From Bolinopsis microptera (taxonomy: Eukaryota; Ctenophora; Tentaculata; Lobata; Bolinopsidae), in assembly GCF_026151205.1 (NCBI RefSeq), contig NC_087081.1, forward strand, positions 3,973,246 through 4,037,245: a stretch of DNA of 64,000 nt, in the 5' to 3' direction. Positions 49,301 to 61,300 of the stretch are shown here, one piece after another. The translations under genes and the position numbers were made by a program. How positions within the stretch are numbered: the first letter of the stretch is position 1; each line of letters begins with the position of its first letter. Below the pieces are notes generated by a model that was not told where the DNA came from, ran no database searches, and saw only the letters and a list, made by a program, of their open reading frames with translations.

Positions 49301-52300
49301 TGAAAACAAGCCAGACAGTTGCGGATACATTCAGCTAATTATGCACTACCTCAATATTATTATTGTTAGCTGCTCGCTTTGGATACATACCTTGAACGCT
49401 ATCCTTTTAATTATTGTCAACCCAAGCTTACTTAACCCTGGGCCTACTACATACCTCAAGGTTGTTTCTTTTAATACGCATGGCCTGATTCCCTTCTCAC
49501 AGCTACAGTCCGACAATCCTTCTTTTGACAACACTAAAACATTTGAACTCCATCACTATATTCACTGCCATGAACCGGACATCCTCCTGATAATGAATCT
49601 TGGCTTAAAAAGTCTATCATTGACTCTGAAGTCATACCTGAATCGTACAAAGTTTTTAGACTTGATCGTTCCTTACAAACCCATCCACCAGATCCACAGA
49701 ATCCAAGAAGATTTAGGAAGCATGGGGGTGGCGTTTTAGTTGCTATACGTAGGGACATTGATATTGTATCTACTAAGTTAGAGTACAAGTGCCCGGCAGA
49801 GCTTCTTGGTATAACTCTCAAATTTAGGGACGGTAGTAAACTAATTCTTTGCAGCTTCTATAGGGTAGGTACTTTAGGGGCCAACAATCATAACGCCTTC
49901 CAAGATTATGTTAGGAAGGCAAGGCAACGTAGAGGTGTTAGAGGTATTGTAATTGCAAGGAATCTTAATCTACCAGGTATTGATTGGCAGAATTACTGTA
50001 GCAACAATCCGGTTGAACAGCTCTTTCTAGATACTTCTAGTAACTTTGGTTTAGAACAACTTATTACCAGTCCAACGCATACTGGAGGAAACATTCTTGA
50101 TCTAGTTTTAACCGATAAACCCCATCTTATATCCGATATAAAATTTCAGAGCATAATATTCCATGTAAGTCCGACCATTTTGCAGTATCCTTTACTTTGA
50201 AATCAAAGGTGAAGCGCATCAAATCGCAAAAGAGGGAATCTTTAAATTTTAAAAGAGCAAATTGGGATGCACTTAATGCAGACCTTGCAGATATTGACTG
50301 GCAGGCAGAGTTCACTGGTAATATGGAAACATCATGGAACAAGTTTAAGGAAGTTTTAGAGCAAAGAACCAATGAACATATTCCAAAGATTAAAATTGGA
50401 GGCAGGGCTCAACCTCCTTGGTTTGACGCTGAGTCTCAGGCCTGCCTAGAAAAAGAAAGGCTACACAAAAATTATAAAGAAACCACGGACCCTTCCTGCA
50501 AGGCTGAGAAGTACTTTAAGTTCTCTAAAAGCAGAAGCGATTTTAAGAAAATTGCCTCCAATAAGATGGCATCTAGCTTTGAGGACGAGGATGATTCGAA
50601 TCTAATTACAAAGAAATTCTGGTCCTATGTTAAAGCGGTTCTTTTGCGATAGTCAAAACGCGACAACTAGCGCTGGATGGCGACAACTAGCGCTATCCAG
50701 CGCCAGTTGTAGCCATCCAGCGCTAGTTGTCGCTATCCAGCGCTGGATAACGCTGGCCAGCGCAAAATATATATGTTCGATAATTGTCGCTATCCAGCGT
50801 TAGTTGTCGCCATCCAGCGCTAGTTGTCGCCATCCAGCGCTAGTTGTCGCTATCCAGCGCTAGTTTTCGCTGGCTATGCGACACTGTCGCACGCGATAGT
50901 TTGCGATGGCCAGCGCAACTGGCCATCGCAGAAAACAGTTCGATAACTAGCGCTGGATAGCGACAACTAGCGCTGGATAGCGACAACTAGCGCTGGCCAG
51001 CGCTGGCCATCGATATCCAGCGCAAAATTTTTGCGCTATTACCCGTCAGTTAGCGCTGGCCAGCGCTAACCAGCGCTAACCAGCGCTAGCCAACGCTAGC
51101 CAGCGCTAGCCAGCGCTAACCAGCGCTAACCAGCGCTAACCAGCGCTAGCCAGCGCTAATCAGCGCTAACCAGCGCTAACCAGCGCTAGCCAGCGCTAGC
51201 TGACGAGTAATATCGCAAATATTTGATTTTTATATTTTGCGCTGGCCAACGCTGGCCAGCGCTAGCTGACGAGTAATATTGCAACCATATTGCGCTGGCC
51301 AGCGCTGGCTGACGAGTAATACTAATATCGAGCGTGCTAAATCACTCTACAGTCGATCTTCGAGATTGTTCTAAAAGGGCCCCCGATGGACAAGGATGAG
51401 TCGACTACCTGTTTAATACTTAATACCCATGTGCAGTGATGGATCAAAATCCAGCACTTCCCAACATATGGAGGGCATTATCCATAAGTATAAGCACCTT
51501 CTCAATCTTGATCCGGCCCTGAAGAAGCTGGTACGTGCGGACAATGTATTCGTGAGTCATCGAAAGAATCAAACTATCAGTGGCATGCTTGTACACAATA
51601 AGTATCGTACCAGTGGAACTATAAACTGTGATAATGAGAGAGTAAACAACTGCAAGTCAGATCCAGGAACCAGACCCCGAAAGTCTAACGGCGATTCCCG
51701 GGGCTGTCGACCCAGGGTGCTATGCTTGTGGAAAATGCTATGTTTGTAAGCAAAATTTCCTGTCCCCCTGTTCCAATTTAAGTAGTCACCATTCTAAACA
51801 AGTTTTCCTTATTACTAAGTATATACATATATTGTCAGAGTTATAACCTCATTTATTTGATTGAGTGTAAGACTTGTAAACAGTTGTATGTCGGTTATAC
51901 TACCTCAAATCTCCCTAAGATATTTTCTAACCATAAGAGTCACATAAAGAAAGGTATAAGAAGTTGTAAATTAGTTAACCATTTTTTAGATATTGATCAT
52001 GGTTTAGATTTTAGTACCATAGCCTCCTATAATTCCTCACTTAGTAAGCACCTTTCTGTCATTATAGTAGAAGCTTTAGTATTTGAGCTGAATATTAGTA
52101 AATCAGACAAAAAAAGGCTATGGAAGCTAGAGAGGGATTCTACCAAACCCAATTGAAAACCCTTGAACTGTTTGAGGGTATGAATACCCTTGATAGTAAC
52201 CATATACTTTTTAAGTCTGCCGAAGCTTAGTTTTAGTTTTAGTTTTTGTATATTTTGTAGATTTTATTTAGTTATACCATTATTCCAGAGACGTGTGTAA

Positions 52301-55300
52301 ATTTTTTTAACTTTAGTATACATTTTACAGGTTTATTTTGTGAATTTAAGTGATTTTCTGAGAATCAGTTATCAGTATTTAGATATGAGATAAGATAAGA
52401 GTATCTTTTTTCACAGCTTTTAGTTCATCAGATTTTCACACTTCTTTTAGTTTGTATATTTACAAAGAAGAGAATATATATATTCTCAATTGTATATGAT
52501 TAGTATTTGTTATAGTTGCTTTAATGATATAATTTCTCAGAATTGATGTTAATAAATGATGCAAAGAATTACGAGGATCTAGTCAAACCGCTTTTTTTAT
52601 TGTGTAGAAGTTCAGCAATGAAATATATATCTTACTATATATAAAGCGAGACGATATATATATATATCCGTACCATTTTACTGACACCACGACATCAACT
52701 TTAACACGACTTTCCGCAAAAACCGTAAAAGATATACAACTTAAACTTTTTTGACTGGTTCAAATGCTCTAATGATCTTCAAATCAGCATGAAAAAATAA
52801 AAAAATGGCCAAGGAATAATAATTTTAGTGCCCAAAATGTGGACCCCCAAGTGGTGTCAAAAACGCGAATTAAATAGGTAATAATTATTTTAGTCTCTTG
52901 AGTCTTGACACCACTTTAGACGGGTTCCTGCTAGTATATATAAACCCTGCACTCGAGGGTGCAGGGTTTAAATGCTGCAGAGCAGAAGTTGATCTCCACA
53001 GGCCAACTCAGAAGTATGTTTCACCAGACAACATCGCTGCACCTATCAGATCAGCTCTCAAAGAAGTGAAAGGATGGAAGGATGTGGTTATTAGACCTTT
53101 TGACAAAGGGGTAGGATTCTTTCTTCTTGGAGAGGAAGAATATGTTCAACGAATAGGTGTACATTTGAATGATAGATCTGTATATAGTATTGTAAATAAT
53201 GTAGATGATTTAGTTTCAGAATTAATTGATAAATTTCATGTTGGACAGTCAAGTATAAAGAAGAATTAGGTATGTCTAAGAAGGTCAGGGAGTGGGTTAT
53301 TCCGTGTACGGAGCTCAACCAGCCTGGTAATATGTACCTGGATCCCAAGGCCCACAAGCCACCTTTGTACCCTGGGAGGATGATTACTACTGAATGTGGT
53401 TCGTACATTGAGAACCTATCTGCCTTGACTGCATACGAATTGAAGAAGGCTATTTTAAATTATAGAATTATTGACACCCCTCATTTTCTGAGGAAGATTG
53501 ATAGCTTGAATGAGTCCACCATATTGTTGGGTAAGGAGGTGATACATGTTGCCATAGATATATCCAACATGTTCACCAATATCCCTAGGGATATGGGGAT
53601 CAATGCACCAAGCACCTGAATGAAAGAAGTAGTTATGATCAATTGTTCAGTACAGAATGCATTATTAGTGCTCTAGAAATCACTCTTGATTACAACATAG
53701 CTTCATTCAACGGTATAACATACCGTCAGGAGCGTGGAGCGGCGATGGGTCATAAGAACTCATGTGAGTATGCAGATTGTGCTATGGATAAGATCGATAT
53801 TTTAGTTAATGAAAGAGATTTAGAACATGGCCCGCCACACAGACCAGCATTCTGGGGTAGGTTGCGCGACGATATATATATGGCCTGGCCTGGTACTGTT
53901 GAGGAGCTTCTACAATTTATGGAATGGCTCAATAGTATCCATCCGGACCTTGTGTTTACTTACGACTACTCTAAGGATGGTGTTGAGTTTTTAGACACAT
54001 TATTGTAGACGATGCTTTCAACAAATTTAGTGATATAACCAATAGGAAAAACTTGTATGCCTCTAAAAATAAGGATGAGACGACTACTTGTCTAATACCC
54101 ATGGTGATGGATCAGAATCCAGCACTTCCCAACATGGGGAGCATTATTCACAAGTATAAGCACCTTCTTAATCTCGATCCAGCCTTGAAGAAGCTAGTAC
54201 GTGCTGACAGTGTATATTTTGTAAGTCACCGAAAGAATCAAACTATCGGTGGCATGCTTGTACACAATAAGTATCGTGCTAGTGGAACTGTAAGCAGTGA
54301 TAGAGATGGAGAAGCCACTGCTAGTCAATTTCTTGAACCAGAGGCTGCAATATTGCCGGCTGTTCGGGAGGCTGACAACGCAGGGTGACATGCCTGTGGA
54401 AAATGCTATGTTTGTAAGCAAAGTTTCCTGTCCCCTTGTTCCAAATTGAGTAGTCACCATTCCAAACAAGTTTTCCCTATTACTAAATATATAACTTGTC
54501 AGAGTAATAACCTTATTTATTTAATGGAGTGTAGAACTTGTAAACAGTCGTATGTAGGATATACTACTTCTAATCTCCCTAAGAGATTTTCTAATCATAA
54601 GAGCCACATTAAGAAAGGTATCAGGAGTTGTAAGTTAGTAAATCACTTTTTAGATATTGATCATGATTTAGATTTTAGTTCAGTAGCCTTATATAACTCT
54701 TCACTTAGTACGCACCTTTCTGTTATTATAGTGGACGCTCTAGAATTTAAACCTGCAATAAGTAAAGCAGATAGGGAAAAGGCCATGGAAGCTAGAGAGG
54801 GGTTCTACCAGACCCAATTGAAAACCCTTGGGCGTTATGGGGGTATGAACACCCTCGATAGTAACCACATCCTTTTTAAATCCGCTGGAGCTTAGTGTTT
54901 AGTTTATTTATTTTATTTAACATGATCTTAGCCTATAAACCCGTGTTTAGTTTACAATATTGCTATCAGAGACGTGTTATATTCATTACTATTTATATAT
55001 TTTTATTGCTTGATTCAGAGAAATCTAGCTTTTTCCGAGAAACTAACCTTTAATAGATTAGATAAGATGTACTCAGCCATTCTTTTCGTTTGATTATTAC
55101 TCAGTATGTTTTAGTTTTGTACCGTTTTAAGTCACATAGTTTTGTACGTCTTCCTAAGACTTGTTTTCCTTTCCTAGTTTGTAAGTTATTTTAAAGATTT
55201 GTGTATATTCCAGTTGCTTTTAGAACAATTTTATCTCAGATAACGATGTTTAATAAAATGATGCAAAGAATTTCGAAGATCTAATCAACACCGACTTTTA

Positions 55301-58300
55301 ATGTGTAGGAGTACAGCTACGAAATATATATATATATCCGTACTATTTTACTGACACCACGGCATCAACTTTAACACGAATTTCTGCAAAAACCGTAAAA
55401 GATATACAACAAAGATATACAACTTATATTTTTTGACTGGTTCAAATGCTTTCATGGCCTTCAAATCAGCATGAAAAAATTAAAAATTGGCCAAGGAATA
55501 AGAATTTTAGTGCCCAAAATTTGGACCCCAAGTGGTGTCAAAAACGCAAATTAAATAGGTAATAGTCATTTTAGTCTCTTGAATCTTGACACACTTGAGT
55601 CTTGGTGGCAAGAGATTATTTATAATCTCAGGGAATAGTGATCGTGAAGGCGGTGAAGCCAATAACCTCTCCTATTCCAATGACCATAGTGCGTGATGAA
55701 GAATCACATCCTTTTCGAGGTGCTACTATTAAGCATTGTAATCTGTCCTGGGTGACTCCAGTATAAACAGATGACGTGCAACAAAACACTTTGGATCTAG
55801 ACAGGCAAAGGTCGATAAAAAACCGGGTGCGAGATGCTGGCAATTTCTCCTCTCTAAAAGTTTGCTACTGAAACATTACACACAAATCAAGGACGATGTG
55901 CTTATACCTCTGCGAGGTCGGGTGAGACCAGGATGACGGCAACTGGGCAAAGCCTCAGGGACCCCAGTGGCCTGATGAGAAGAGTGGTTGCTCGTCATAA
56001 CAACAGAGTAATTAGTCAACAGATCGATCATGTTGACACTGATTTCAGCAAGTCCAATCCTATCAACTACAGCAAACACTCAATGTACTTTGGAACCTGG
56101 AATGTTTTATCTTTAGTCAGCTCATCTTCACAGCTTTATCAACTCAGTCAGAACATTGATCACTACAGTCTTGATATTTTGGGTATTACTGAAACTCATA
56201 TGCCAGGATCTGGAAGTACACTTTTGGACAATGGTAGTCTACTTATTCATTCTGGTAGAGTAGATGGCATCAAAAGGCAAGGGGTTGGCCTATGTCTTTC
56301 CAAAAAGGTCAGGAACTCCCTGATCTCTTATGTACCTACAACAGAGCGGGTCTTAACAGCTAGGTTACACGGCAAACACCTCAACATATCTGTTGTTGTA
56401 GCCTACGCTCCGACTGACGGTGCTGATGACGGACAGAAAGATCGTTTTTACAACGTTTTATCAGACACGTTTGGTAAACTGCCCCGACATGATCTGAAAC
56501 TGCTACTGGGTGACTTCAATGAAAAAGTTACTTCAAACAGATATGGATTCGAGGGAGTTATTGGTGGAGAATCTCTCCATAGTTCATCAAGCGACAATGG
56601 GACCAGGCTCATAGATTTCTGTGCAGCTAATCAACTTGTTATTGGTGGAACTCTGTTCCAGCATAGAGACATCCACAAGGGTACATGGCAGTCTCCCAAC
56701 GGGTTAACTGTGAATCAAATAGATCATATTTGTATTAGTGGACGATTCTAACACTCGTTACTCGATGATAAGGTATGTCGTGTGGCGGACATTGGTTCAT
56801 ATCACTATCTTGTTCGTGGACGGCTGCAAATCAAACTGCAGTCGGTAGCTAAGATCACTGCTAAAAGGCACGATGTGCCTGCTATCGAACATTTGCGAAA
56901 CTCGTCTAAGGTTCAAGAGTACAACGTGGCTCTTCAGAACCGTTTTGATTGTCTGGCTAATGAGGTCAACCTTGAGGACATGTGGGATAATTTCAAGCAG
57001 AAAGTCACTGATGTCTCGATGGAAGTGCTCGGAAAGCGTCCCCGGAAGGTTAAAGAATAACACCTTTCGCAAACGTGCTAATGGTGCGTTCCATCAGCTT
57101 TGGAAGATATGGATAATGGAACAGTCGAACTATAAGAACGCCCACCAAGATCCGTATCTACAAGGCTACTGTTATTACTATTCTGTAATATGGAGCTGAA
57201 GTGTGGAACACAACAAAGAAGCAGATGAAACGGTTTGAGGTCTTTCATCTGACCTCCCTGAGAGGAATCTTGAAGATAAAGTGGTTCTTCCATGTCTCCA
57301 ATGAAGAAGTTCTCAGGCATGCTGGAATTAAGTCTATCAAAACTTTCATCGGTGCGGCTAGACTAAGCGTGGTACGGACATGTTGTCAGAATGCCAGAGA
57401 CGCGGTTTCCCAATTTCTTACTGGATTGGAAACCAAACTATGGAAAGAGACTGAGAGGACGACCCCGCTAAGGCTGGATGGCCTGTGTACTCGAGGATGC
57501 GGCTGAATTTACAGGTGTCGATAACATCAGCAGAGATGCAGTGAAACAGTTGGCTCTAAAGCCGTAGAAGAGATGTGTGTGATACAGGCCACTCCAACGA
57601 CTAGGAGGAGACCTCTTAATAAGCATGTATGTATGAGTCTTGACACCATTTTACTTTTAGGGTTAGATTAGACGGGTTCCTGCTAGTATATTAAAGTCAC
57701 CATTGTGACGGTACATTAGAACTAGACAGAAACAAAGTGTGAAGGGCCTGAACGGAACCCCTCGGTTTCAGTTCCTTGTTTAACACTGCCGTACAGCAAG
57801 GACATCTACCGGGTTCTCCAAGGATGGGCACATAGCTCACTCTACACATTGCTACACACTATGCTCTCCATATATAACTTTTGGAAACCAAGCGACAGCT
57901 ATTTATTATCTATACATATATATATGTGTTGCAGTATAGAAACAAAAGAAAATTTAAACGAAGTTTAAGCGTTTCTAAGAAAATTTTATACTTACAGACT
58001 GCATAGAGATATCTTTCTGGACTTCTTATGGTGATAATTGAAAATACAACAATTTCACAGCTATAGAATCCATCATCACTATGGTCTGAATTCAAACGTA
58101 ATTTTTGGTCACTCGAAGTCACTTCAATCTTTGTTTCGTCAAGAAGTGTTCTTTTGTACCATCTGAGTATTTGGATTAAGAATAACACTATTAATATCGT
58201 CATTGACAATACTAGTCCTTTGTCTAAATTAACTTGGGTTGAATAATCTGTTACAGTTTTGCTAATAGTATCCCGTTTAGAAATGGAATATGTTCATACC

Positions 58301-61300
58301 ATATTGACGGGTAAGGTAATGGTTATTGGAGATATCTGCAGTATGAACTATGAATAGTTATCTTGATAAAACCGAAAAATTTGTAGTCTCCAATTTGGCT
58401 AAGATTTAAATCAGCTGTGACAAACTGGTAAAGAATCGTATCGCCGAAAGAACCAACTCTCTAGCGTACGTGTAACGCGTGTTATTGCAATAATAAGCTG
58501 TGGCCTCGTGACGTCATAAAGTCCCTCAGTGCGCGCTTGCATAGCGTAATTTACATTACAAATGTTTATCATCGTCAATAAAACACGTGTAACTCACTCA
58601 AATTTTAGAATTATGACTATTACCCTAGTTCTCCAAAATCCTTATAGTTTTGGCTATCATCCTAACTAAAGGAATAGCTGATTGGATGTACAGTGCTCAC
58701 GTCATGATTTTAAACAGTGATATAGGTTCTTGAACAGTGGCGGGTGAATGTACGGTTAGAAAGTTTCTGCTATTACAACTTATGTCATATGTGATAATTT
58801 TGGATTGTTTTCATTGCTTAATTACACAAGCAGGGAGACTGTACCGATTATTTTTCCCCAGTCCATGAAACTCTAACGAATTTAGAAAGGATACAGATAA
58901 GTAGGAGTTTGTTCAATTCCGAGAGCAATTATATTTATAGCATAGCGAAATTTCTAACTTTAATCTGCAAGTGTCTGCCAGTACAGGAGACAAGAAGTCT
59001 GGCTACTTTACGGCCGTTCCTCTGGGACCATTAGTAGAAGTAGCTTCTATCAGAACAGTGCCGTGGGAACAGAATTCCCGCCAAAATACCCGGTCTACCA
59101 AATAGTAAAATTACTGATTGGAGGTGTGTACGGTGTGAGGTGTATTTTGAATTAGACTTCCGGCTTACCTAGTTGTTATCCTAATTCATTGTTATCCTAA
59201 TTGCATTATCATCGGTGCATAACATAAATAAACTACTGGTAAGTTTAAATACCAAGTGCAAACGTGTTCAGTCGATCGACCCACTGAACAACTATAGAAT
59301 TTCCAAGACCCTATTATTCTCTGGCCATATATTACGGCACGATCGATTGTTAGATGGCTAAATGACCAACGTTAATCTATACAATTCTAAAACTATGAGC
59401 TAGCACTTTAATCTAAAAATACCTTTTTTATATTACTCCTGATTTTTACATTTCACGTAAAACATTGTCGCCAGAGGTTGATCATGGACACTAACAGCTT
59501 AATTTGAGATAAATGACTTATGAGTTTCTCTAAAGTTAACTCTAAAGTTGTGTAGTCCAATCATTTATGGACATTTATGGAAATGAACCTGCAAATGTTC
59601 TAATACTCACGAAACTTTGCACAGACCTTCCCGAAGTTATGATTAAACGATTTTCGTTTGGAGACATTTTTTTGACCGTGGAGAAAACCCAGGAGGGCCA
59701 CGCCCATATTGACCCGATAACGTAACCGACCCCTTGCTTCTGAAGGTCGTAGAGACTTCAAAATAGGCTTGAACGAAGCCGCATATGCATGTTTATATAG
59801 GAGTTATTGAGCAACACATGGCCTAAAATCCTTACTTTTCGATAAATTCGCCAAAAACCATTTTGGGCGTGGTGCTAAGCCCATTTTCGATATGATCGTG
59901 ATGGAGTCTTCAGACAGGATGCAAAAGAGCCGCAATTAGCATATTAATATATGACTTACGAACAAACATATGCCTTAGAGTGCTTACTTTTTCAGTTATT
60001 GGCGAAAAACTGATTTTCGGTTCCAGAAATCATGCAAAACTATGGGTATCTGGTTAATTGGGCTATGAAGGCCCTAAAGGTTTTTGAATGTGTGCAAATT
60101 GTGCAGAATGGCCATGTTTATGTACAACTTATGAAGCAACATGTACCCTAAATTACTTACTTTTCGAGTTATTCGGGGGAAAAGATTGTATTATGTCCAT
60201 TTTTACCTGTAAAATACAGTCTCACGAGCTACTCTGCGCGCAAGAGGGACTTTATGACGTCATCGCCAAAATAATACAAACGCTATTTACACGCGTTAGA
60301 GAGCAGTTAGAGATTTAGGAATTTCGACTCGTTGCTTAGTTTGCTATTTGTCACAATCTGTCAAAATATGAGGATAACTTTTTTTTCAGTTAACTGGTCC
60401 TTTAATCACCCAGAAAACATTCTAAGAAACAAACCTGTAAGTTATATCCGTGTTGATAAACAGATCATTCAACCTCGGAATAGCGCAGTTCAAGATCACA
60501 TCAGACCCCTTTGTCATTCCATATGATCCATTCACTGCAAGCTTGAGGTTATCAGGTAACTTATCTGGGAACATTTCCCACTTATATAAAACACCTGGAG
60601 GAATTGTTATTTAATATTGTGCAATGTGCATGTGATAGTAAAATAGTATGATGAAATGTTAGAACATTATAACCATTGCATCAATTCCTAATTGATGACC
60701 ATACATTATCTTTTCATCAAAAGAACATAACAAAAGTCTTCAATTCTAAACCTGGTTGTGAAGAATAGCATTGCCATTTGTAGGAAGACTTCCAGTTCAG
60801 TTGGTTCACCTCACAGTCAGTATCATTAACTTCAGAGAATAATATGCAGGATCCTTCTTCTTCAAACGACTGGTAGGAGAGATGATTGTCTGGCTAATTT
60901 CAGGGTCACGAATTATTTCATGATATAAATTTCCGCCCGCTAGGCTGCGTAGATATATACCTTATCGGACCTTATTTGGACGGACATTACTCGGACGTTC
61001 ATACCATACGTTCATCTTAATTTCCGTTCAAATAAAGTTCGTTCATTTAAGGTGTTATACCTTCTGTATAACAAGTTTTAACTTCTTAACATTAAGCTTA
61101 ACCACGCTCTCCCATAGTTCAACTGATTAACAGAAGATCACTTTAACAACGAAGTAATACAGCCGTCAACTCAGTGGCTGATTACTAACACAGTCAACGC
61201 GTCCACGACTAGGAGCAGGACACATCGCCTGGACACCGGACACCACTCTTATCCCAGCTTATCTGCACTACAACGTGACGTCACAGCAATATCGCAATAC

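Noticed and set aside
49420-49445. NPGP as a 2A-like ribosome-skipping site in the truncated LINE
   Set aside because: The residues before it are NPSLL and do not fit the D-x-E-x-NPGP pattern, so it is at most a decayed 2A.
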